From Arachis hypogaea (Eukaryota > Streptophyta > Magnoliopsida > Fabales > Fabaceae): 64,000 bases of DNA. Below are positions 57,201 through 64,000 of the stretch, one piece after another (the first letter of the stretch is position 1; every line of letters starts with the position of its first letter). The position numbers and the translations under genes were made by a program. A model generated the notes under the pieces. That model saw nothing but the letters and a program-made list of their open reading frames with translations, was not told the origin of the DNA and ran no database searches. Location: contig NC_092044.1 of assembly GCF_003086295.3 (NCBI RefSeq), positions 8,706,843 to 8,770,842 of the forward strand, in the 5' to 3' direction.

Positions 57201-58965
57201 ATTTTAGATGAAATTTGGGCGAATTTGGCAGAGTTTTGTGCAAAAACAAAGGAAGAAAGTGGATGTTGTTAACCCTGACCTCCTTGCATTCCAACGAGTA
57301 TAACTTGAGCTACAAAATTCCAATTGACTCGATTCTAATGGTGTTGGAAAGCCAATTTTCAGATCTTTCCTACAATATGGCGTTTAGCGCCCATGAAAGA
57401 TAGAACCAACACCCAAGCATTGCAAATTCTGGCGCTGAACTCCTATTTCTGGCGCTAAACACCAGTAATACGGGTCAACCTCACCCAAAGGAGCATCTTT
57501 AGCTGGATTTAGCTTTTAATTGTTATCTTATCTTTTATTTTTGTTATTTTTATTTACAAACAAAATGTTTTAGATTTAGAATTGAATATTTTCTTTTAGT
57601 TTCAAATCAAATTACGTTAGATATAAAAGAAAAAAGATTCACCTTTTATAGGGACCTTCGGATTTTCTCTTTTTTGCACTTTTTAGAACCCTTGTTTTTT
57701 CTATAGGTCATGAGCCACTAAACCTCTTGGTTAAGGTTAGAAGCTCTGTTTATTTCTATGGATTAAATCTATTATTTTTCTATTTTAATTAATGTATTGA
57801 TTCAATTTCAATAATTACTTTCGTTCTTAGTTTTATGAATCTGGGCGGAACGAGAGTATGGCCCTTATTCTAGATGCGTTTTTGTGATTCTTGGAAGAGG
57901 TCTCTCACCTAAACACAGCTTGAAAGTAAATTTCTCCTAAATTGTTAATTACTTGAACTAATCTGAATATGTGACATATAATCCGTTTGGCCTTGGGCAA
58001 TTAGGGTTTTTGTGGCCATAAACTAGATTTGAACTTAACCCTCTAATTAGAATCAAGTGACCAAGAGATTGGCAGTTGATGAAGATTAGAGGAGACTAAA
58101 TCACTAAGAGATTAGGGTTTAGTCAATTACAGTTTGCCATGAAATGAATCTTGCATGATTAAAATAGTTGGTAAGAAAACTTAATCCAAAAAAGTAAACA
58201 TCTCTGATACCTTAACTGTTTCTCTCATTGATTTTACACCAAACTCATTATTTACGTTATTTACTCTTGATTTATTGTTTAATACTTTTGAAAACCCATA
58301 AAACCAACTAATCTGTTTGCCTGACTAAGTCAATCAGTTGACCATTATTGCTTAGTTCCTTAGTCCTCGTGGGATCAACCCTCACTTACCTAAGGTATTA
58401 CTTGGATGACCCGGTGCACTTGCCAGTTCAGTTGTGAATATTCTCAAATTCCGCACCAAGTGCCTTGGATCAGTCGTTCCATCATAAAGGCTCATGTCAG
58501 GGCTTTTAAAGTTTCTAGGAACCTTTGCCCGCATGATGTCTTCGATGAAAGGATCTTCTCCTCCAAGTGGGGGTGTCTTCCCGAGCTGTATGTCGGTTTC
58601 TACCTTGAAGGTCGAATTCCAGCTTTAGAAGCTTTTCTTCTAACTCTCTTCGTCGTTTAATTTCTTTCCTCAAGTTTCTCTCTGCCTCCCTTTATCATTC
58701 TATCTCCTGTTCTAATGCTCAAGTCGGTCGTGATGTCCTTGCACTAGTCCAATAAGTTTGGTAGAACGGGGTTGATCTTCATCCTCTAGGTGATGAATCT
58801 CGGAATTAATTCTCCTACGGGGAGGGTTGTTCACGGTTCCTTCACCATGTGGTTAGTCTATTCTCCGAGGGGTATCACGATCGCTTGATCATTGTTGCCT
58901 GTCTCTTGGTATTCTTGTTCTGATTTGAATGTTGTACGTTTGTCTTCAGAGTGATCGTTCGCCAT
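54248..58965 (-). pseudogene. Ty3/gypsy gag-pol polyprotein, degenerate
   Basis: The gag start (MANDHSEDKRTTF at 58965) soon hits a stop. The capsid region resumes left of the nested LTR (HHLSNFKSRMYLPDASD, WFDILPPRSVTSFDDLARKF, 57060-56837). A zinc-knuckle-proximal segment CEYHKLYGHSKNYCYNL is near 56400. Protease-linked sequence (DVASAYNALIGR) is at 55870-55661. Reverse transcriptase is at 55630-54551, with WRMCVDYTDLNKACP, the catalytic VYVDDMLVK and the conserved FLGFMLTQRGI. RNase H begins 54445 (LAVADKAVASALIRED, HPIYFTSK). Frames are split by stops and shifts, and two short stretches (55084-54932 and 54550-54446) are needed to link them. Confidence 0.86.
57066..58458. mobile_element. 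Solo LTR nested in the gypsy gag, with target duplication
   Basis: 1393 bp starting TGATGCGTAAGCATC and ending GACCCGGTGCACTTGCC...GCACCA. It splits gag codons for DPRHHLSNF: the host sequence left of it ends AGTGGTGC and right of it resumes with CTTGGATCAGT. The flanking pentamers GGTGC (57061-57065) and AGTGC (58459-58463) are a target duplication with one change. No PBS or internal region remains, so it arose by LTR-LTR recombination. The start and end resemble large Athila/FIDEL-like gypsy LTRs of peanut, from memory only. Confidence 0.85.
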
Positions 58966-59002
58966 GTGGTGTTAACTTCCAAGTCTCCGACAAAGGCACT
59001 AA

Positions 59003-59498
59003 TGTTCCGAAGGTTACTTGAAACTAGGTTGTATTTGGGTCTGAACGTGAGGTCCAGACTCCTTGCGGGGCAGTGTCCGAATTATCCTGTGTCAGGTAGC
59101 CGCCGACCGAGTTCTTCGTGAGGAAATTGGAGGGGGGATACCTGTAAGACACTCTGATTTTTAACTTAGCAATGGTATAAGCAGGTTTTTAGTCAATTGG
59201 GTTTTAAGCACACCTGAGGAATATTAGTGTATTTATAGGCGATGTGCTAATAACCACCGTTGGAATGGTTCTACCTTGGTGGTGGCTAACCATCCCCTTT
59301 ATTTGGAGTTTGTTGAGATCTCCCTTCTTGAGGTAGATGAGAGATAGTTGGAATTAATTTTGACTCTTTCAATGGAGAGTCATCACTTTGTAATGTTACG
59401 TTCGACCTCTTTAGAGGTCGACAACTCGATGGCTGTCTTATAGACTTTCTCTGAATTGAGCCTGGCTTATGTTTTGAGTCAGGGTATGAACAATAACA
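59003..59498 (-). repeat. 5' LTR of the truncated gypsy element
   Basis: 496 bp with TGTT/AACA termini. A TATA-like TATTTATA lies at about 59230 and the primer-site region directly follows at 59002. Homologous to the solo LTR at 22521-23006. Confidence 0.8.
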
Positions 59499-59572
59499 TT
59501 CAGATGTGTACATAAAGTTTATATGATGTGATTATCCTAGGAAAGAATATATGTATAGTCTAAGTAGGAGAT

Positions 59573-60070
59573 TGTTGGAAAATTATTTAATTTCCTAATT
59601 TGTTTGTGGGCAATACATATATTAATTATAATCACAAATTATGCTATTTCAAATTAAATGACTTATATAACAGTGATCTCATTTATTGTTATAAATACTA
59701 AATTGAATATGTCATAATTATTTTTTATTTGGAATTAAATGAGAATAAAACCATATATTATTTTTATTTGGGCTTGAGATATTATTTTTGTTTGGGTTTT
59801 AGAGTTTAATGGGTGTTATATTCAAATATAAATATTGACTTCAGGAGTTTTAGTTCCCAACATATCAAAGTCGCCTCTATAGCTTTTTTCCTAGCAAAGA
59901 AGAGTTGCGATTCAGTCCTATTAGAAATATCGAAGACTTTGATTAAAGAATATCAAAAATTCAAATTCTTCTAATCATTTTATGAGTATAAATACACTTT
60001 CACATTATGATATATATTTTTGGTGTTTCACTATAAATGATTTAAATTAATACAATTATTTATTCTAACA
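59573..60070 (+). mobile_element. Ty1/copia-type LTR (probable 3' LTR or solo)
   Basis: Preceded by AAGTAGGAGAT, matching the copia polypurine signature AAGTGGGAGAT, then TGTTGGAAAATTATTT. It plausibly ends TATTCTAACA at 60070, giving about 498 bp with short inverted termini TGTTGGAA/TTCTAACA. No coding remnants adjoin on the left. Confidence 0.6.
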
Positions 60071-60589
60071 TATTTTTATATAATTTATATATTTAATCAT
60101 ATATTTGGGCTTTGGCCCTCCTAAATTGTTTTTTCAAGATTCGCTACTGAATGTGAGAGTTGATGTACAAATTTATTTTCCAAACTATTCTTCATCATAT
60201 ACGATATATAACAAAATCATTTTGTTAACTCTAAGAATGAAGCCCATAATCTCTTGATCTTAGTATAATATATTTATCATATTAACTAATTTCAAATTTG
60301 TTATTATTAACATCTCTGTTAATTCGCTAGTAAAATATAAAGGGAAGAATTTTATTTATCAGTGTTAAAATAAGTCAAATAATGATGCACAATTTAGTTT
60401 GGCCCGAGTGAGTAATTAACAAAATGAGAAGGGTATATTGTCACAGTATTTAGTTAATTATTATATAATTATATCTAATGATTTTTTAAAATTTATTTGT
60501 TCTAAAATACCCATGGTTATGTTTATTTTTTTCTAATATATATTAAATAATAAGATACAAATAAGAAATAGCCATAAATACTATACGAC

Positions 60590-60745
60590 TATATTACATG
60601 TATACTAAAATTAGCCACCAAAATCAGTTATAATTATAAAATACATATTGAAAATCAAATATATATTAAAAATAAATCAAATTACACATGTATTTAAACA
60701 TAAATATATTAGTAACTAATTTTAATGGCTGATTTTAGTTTATAA
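60590..60745. mobile_element. MITE family B copy 2
   Basis: Inverted ends TATACTAAAATTAGCCACCAAAATCAG and CTGATTTTAGTTTATA with AACTAATTTTAATGG. The centre (AAATACATATTGAAAATCAAAT, TTAAAAATAAATCAAAT) is the complement of the MITE in HIPP intron 1. Confidence 0.7.
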
Positions 60746-60970
60746 ATAATATTTTTGAATATTATATTTGTTTAGCTAATGTGATACAATTTTCCGATTT
60801 TAACGGTTCAATAAAACTTTGTTTGAAATCGTCCAACATATGTTTCTCCACAAAACATTGATAAATCTCTTTAAAATCGTTCAACCAAAAAAAAAAAATG
60901 AAAAATACATAAAGGGTCCTTTGATCCCACTAATCTTAGTGATCAATAATCTTCTTCTTCTTATTCTTCA

Positions 60971-61354
60971 ATGGTAAAAAAAGATGGAGATGTTAGAATA
61001 TATCTCATCTTTGGAATTATTTTGGCATGCATCATTGGTGGAGGTGTATTCCTTTGCATGTACCTTATTTTTCCAGGTTCAAAGTATAATCTACGGTATC
61101 TCATTGGAGGCCTGGTTTTGGTTACAATTCCATGGATGTTTTGGTTTTTTATCTATTTATATACATGTTTTAGACCTATTTTTTTCCAATTTGAAGAAGA
61201 GCACAACAATAACAATCATGATACAAGTACTAAAACACCAAACCCTATTTCAATAACCACACCTATTACAACCAATAACCATGTTCATTCTCCTGATGGT
61301 AGAGATTTTGATGATGTTTATTGTATAGCAGAGGATAATAGTATAAACATCTAA
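60971..61354 (+). CDS. Small predicted membrane protein, unknown function (127 aa)
   Basis: Single open frame from ATG 60971 (context TTCAATGGTA). A basic N-terminus (MVKKDGDVR) is followed by two hydrophobic segments, about residues 10-34 (YLIFGIILACIIGGGVFLCM) and 44-68 (LIGGLVLVTIPWMFWFFIYL). The polar tail is Asn/Thr/Pro-rich (EEEHNNNNHD, ITTPITTNNH) and ends acidic (GRDFDDVYCIAEDNSINI). The layout suggests two membrane helices with a soluble tail. I do not recognise the family. Intact frame, start context and AT-rich flanks favour a real gene, but it has no other support. Confidence 0.55.
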   Translation: MVKKDGDVRIYLIFGIILACIIGGGVFLCMYLIFPGSKYNLRYLIGGLVLVTIPWMFWFFIYLYTCFRPIFFQFEEEHNNNNHDTSTKTPNPISITTPITTNNHVHSPDGRDFDDVYCIAEDNSINI

Positions 61355-61359
61355 GGAAG

Positions 61360-62420
61360 AAAAAAATATATATTAGTTGGTTATGGTTGAGCCTAGATAA
61401 TATACTGAAATAATAATGCCTTTACATAAAGTAGGTAGGAAAATTAGAATGCTAATTATTTTCATCATGTTAGTGTTTATATTATATTATGATGAATTTT
61501 TGCATTAGATGATGTTTATTGAGCAATTGATGAAAATGCATACATCTATGTGATTCCAAATAAATATAACTTTTACTATAGGGTGATATGTTAGCTATCC
61601 TAAGTCTTTTGTTAGAGAAAGGGATAAAGTTTAGATGTGTTTCAAAACCAAATATTTTTTAAATTGATTTGATTTAATTTTAAATAAATTGAACTGAAAA
61701 TCAATTATTGTATTTATAATTAATTATGTAAAATAAGAATGAAATTCGTTTAGAAATATTTGGATTGTAAGTTAATGAAAATTAATTTGATTGAATAAAT
61801 GATTTTACCTTTTCATATTTTATTTATAATAAAATTCTTTATCGTTATTGGCAACTAATGGTTGTCAGAAGCTGCCGGATCATTTGAGGCCATAAAAAAA
61901 TTGTCGGAAGTTGTTGAACCATCAACAAAAATTACCAGATTAGATTGCTGATAGAAGTTATTGAACTGCTACAAAGATTGTTACTACTACTGAAAATTTG
62001 TCAAATTGTCATAATTGGATCACGGCTATTGTCATCGGCCAAATTCTTTTCTTTTGTATTAATATATCAATGGTAAAATTGATTTTTTTTAGATGTACCA
62101 TGTACTTTAGATTTCAATTAAACCCAGTTCATTTAATACATAAATCAGGTTTTAACTCGACTTACAAATTTATGAATTCAACGTATCAAACTATATCGAA
62201 TCCGAGTTAGTTCACAAGTTGGTTTGATTCATATTTAGTCTTTTTTATAAGATAAAAACTTATTTTTTTTAAGAATTTAGAGGAGTAAGAGAGAGTCACC
62301 AATTTTTGTGTTTTGTAATTATTAATAATGTTTTTAATGGTGTGAGATTAAATTCAATGATATGGGATCATTCAATTTTCTTTTGATAGTTAAATGTTGG
62401 CCAACTTTTTAAAAAAGGAA
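61360..62420. other. AT-rich intergenic sequence
   Basis: A GCTGCCGGATCATTTG/GTTGTTGAACCATCAAC patch near 61865-61980 looks repetitive but is unassigned. No gene seen. Confidence 0.5.
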
Positions 62421-62424
62421 AAGT

Positions 62425-62577
62425 CTAGGAACCAGCAGTTTTGTTGAATTTTGGCCAGCATGTAACCAGCAGAGGAAGGTGAGCCATTAGATGAAATCTC
62501 ACACCAATCTCACACCATCAAATCATCATTGATGGCTAATTGATGGCTAACAATCACAAAAATTGCTGCCCCCTAGC
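62425..62577. mobile_element. Short MITE-like repeat with CTAGG inverted ends
   Basis: Ends CTAGGAACCAGCAGTTTTGT and (complement of right) CTAGGGGGCAGCAATTTTTG. The middle has CTCACACCAATCTCACACCATC and two tandem TTGATGGCTAA units. It resembles a MITE-like repeat that I recall from legume genomes. Confidence 0.6.
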
Positions 62578-63105
62578 ATTGCTCTTTAAAAAATTGTTGA
62601 CTCCAGAGACTTTCTCTAAAAATAATTGAAAATAGATAAAAATAAAAAAAAAACTGATAAATCTATCAAACTTATTTAATTTAAATTTTTTAATAATTAA
62701 CTAATTTAAAACAATAAAAATAAAATATTTTTAAAAATATCAATTGATACATAAATATATTATTTTATTATATTCAATTTCATTTTAGATAAAGTTATAA
62801 ATTTTGTAAATCTCTATTTTATTAATTTAATAATTAATTCTATTATTAGAAATTTGTTAAAACTAAATTTTCATGAACTAAATTAAATGCTCTTTTTTTA
62901 TTAATAACATAGAAATATCTTTTTTAAAAAATAATAATTAAAATTAAAAAAATTAATATAATACATGTTAACATTTTAACCATCATTTTTAGATTTCATA
63001 CAAGTAAGAAAAGGACACATGGCACAAAAATAGAGGGGTGATGAGTGTGTTAAATATCATGAGGTCATTGTTTATTAATCGAAAAAATAAAAATAAAAAT
63101 AAAAA
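62578..63105. other. AT-rich upstream region of the plastid-protein gene
   Basis: No gene seen; A- and T-rich with many homopolymer runs. Confidence 0.5.
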
Positions 63106-63109
63106 TAAA

Positions 63110-63117
63110 TATAAAAG
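63110..63117 (+). promoter_or_regulatory. Putative TATA box
   Basis: TATAAAAG, 54 bp upstream of the ATG at 63171, a suitable position for the core promoter of that gene. Confidence 0.5.
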
Positions 63118-63170
63118 TAGTGGTGAGTGGTGACTAACGTCTAATAACAGAATCTCTTCTGATTGTGTTC

Positions 63171-63471
63171 ATGGCTTCAACAATTGCAACTGCTACAATC
63201 CCTTTCTCTTTCCTCAAAATTCAGTGCCTTTCACAGCCTCAACTTTTCACTAGAATCCCTGTCGCTTCTTCTTCTTCCGTTGCATTGACATGGAGCTGCG
63301 ATTCCAAGCGCGTTCATGCAAACGCTGTTTCCACCGAGAGGGAAGGATCGCAAAACGCTGTGAGCGACAAGGAACTCGTTGAAATTCGGAGTTCGGAGTC
63401 AAAGGAAAATCGCCAAAGCACGCCAGCGTCTTCAAAACTTGTTCTCGTTGTTGGAGGCTCTGGAGGAGTTG
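63171..63471 (+). CDS. Plastid-targeted NAD(P)-binding Rossmann-fold protein, first exon (gene continues past window)
   Basis: Starts at ATG 63171 (MASTIATATIPFSFLK; the frame is open two codons further only with a GTG). Residues 1 to about 55 are Ser/Ala-rich, basic and poor in acids, like a chloroplast transit peptide. After a polar stretch comes SSKLVLVVGGSGGVG at the exon end, the glycine-rich dinucleotide loop of an atypical short-chain dehydrogenase. The donor GTAAGA starts at 63472, splitting a Gly codon. The downstream exons are beyond 64000. Such proteins include TIC62-like and other plastid NAD(P)-binding proteins; which one cannot be decided from exon 1. Confidence 0.8.
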
Positions 63472-64000
63472 GTAAGATCGAATTGAATTTTGTTACTTCG
63501 TGAAAAATATATTAGGGTCTCTACTTGAATAAGTTGTAGTATATCAGTATGTGACAGAAAATTTATAGTTTTTGTTTGAGTAAGTTCCAATTCTTAGAAC
63601 AAAACTAGTTATGTAGGAATGAAAAGGGTTGTTACTACATAACTGTGTATCAATTCACTCTTTTGTTTTTTAAAATATTTATAGAACTAATAGAAATAGA
63701 ATTAGTTGAGATGACAAATTGTTTATAATTTAACTAAGTGGTTTGGGTTCAAGTTTTGAAAATAGCAAAAGAATATTTTTAATGGATAAACGATATTTTA
63801 GAAAAGAAATTATGTGCCAATGTTTCCTAGCATCAAAATGATTTCCTATATACTAGTGTAGGTTAGTGGAATTGTTCTTAAACTATTTTATGAAGGGGGA
63901 ATTTTGTTCTTCATGATATAACATCTTAAAGAGATAGGATCTGGCTCCTTATAAAGTGTAGGTTGCACTTTAAGATAGTAAAGTTTAGCATTTGAACTGA
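63472..64000 (+). other. Intron 1 of the Rossmann-fold gene (incomplete)
   Basis: Begins with the GTAAGATCG donor. AT-rich, with no convincing exon before the window end. Confidence 0.7.

Larger units (their letters stand above)
54240..59498 (-). mobile_element. Ty3/gypsy LTR retrotransposon, 3'-truncated
   Basis: Minus strand: 5' LTR 59498-59003 (starts TGTTATTGTTC, ends CGGAACA). It is followed by a primer-site region TTAGTGCCTTTGTCGGAGAC, then gag from ATG 58965, protease, reverse transcriptase and the start of RNase H. The order gag-PR-RT-RH is that of Ty3/gypsy. Integrase and 3' LTR are missing because the element stops near 54240 in RNase H. A 1.4-kb solo LTR is nested in gag. Confidence 0.87.

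Overview
The window is plant nuclear DNA: spliced genes with GT-AG introns, AT-rich intergenic sequence and dense nested transposons. Repeat style (FAR1-type Mutator-like elements full of GGGTGTATTT motifs, plant RTE LINEs, abundant MITEs) suggests a legume, possibly Arachis; the genus is an inference from recollection and was not tested.

Host genes are few. They are a complete 12-exon SEC23 COPII coat gene (42866 to 31455, minus, 764 aa), a 4-exon isoprenylated protein with two heavy-metal-associated (HMA) domains (30629 to 28497, minus, 238 aa), two small membrane-protein genes (23811-24188 minus; 60971-61354 plus), and the first exon of a plastid-targeted Rossmann-fold protein that runs off the right edge (63171 onwards). 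A degenerate FLS2-like LRR receptor pseudogene lies near 14.5-15.2 kb.

Layout: 0-3.3 kb, right end of an hAT element with a broken transposase beside a LINE RNase H fragment. 3.3-7.1 kb, AT-rich DNA with a MITE and a solo LTR. 7.1-10.6 kb, a large inverted duplication carrying two fragments of a plant-mobile-domain gene, with a 595-bp hAT MITE in its left arm. 11.5-14.2 kb, a tandem duplication holding a 100-bp repeat array. 16.4-17.8 kb, a miniature LTR retrotransposon (TRIM). 18.2-22.1 kb, a decayed Mutator-like element (MULE) with long TIRs, a transposase remnant and a convergent GRF zinc-finger gene. 22.5-30.6 kb, a solo LTR, MITEs, small genes and a TIR-bounded 2.4-kb element. 31.4-42.9 kb, SEC23, with a 3.1-kb RTE LINE in intron 3. 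43.1-52.6 kb, a 9.5-kb MULE with a perfect 9-bp target duplication. 52.8-60.1 kb, a 1.3-kb TIR element, a truncated Ty3/gypsy element with a nested solo LTR, and a Ty1/copia-type LTR. 60.5-64 kb, MITEs and two host genes.

The most striking object is the 9.5-kb MULE. It carries a FAR1-type transposase gene and, converging on it from the other end, a roughly 21-exon gene ending in a ULP1-like C48 peptidase with its His-Asp-Cys triad in place. Introns and 3' regions of both genes contain a repeat with a 23-bp period. Its orientation flips between the two genes so that it always reads the same way relative to transcription. The element sits 248 bp upstream of the SEC23 start codon, so it may affect that gene's promoter.
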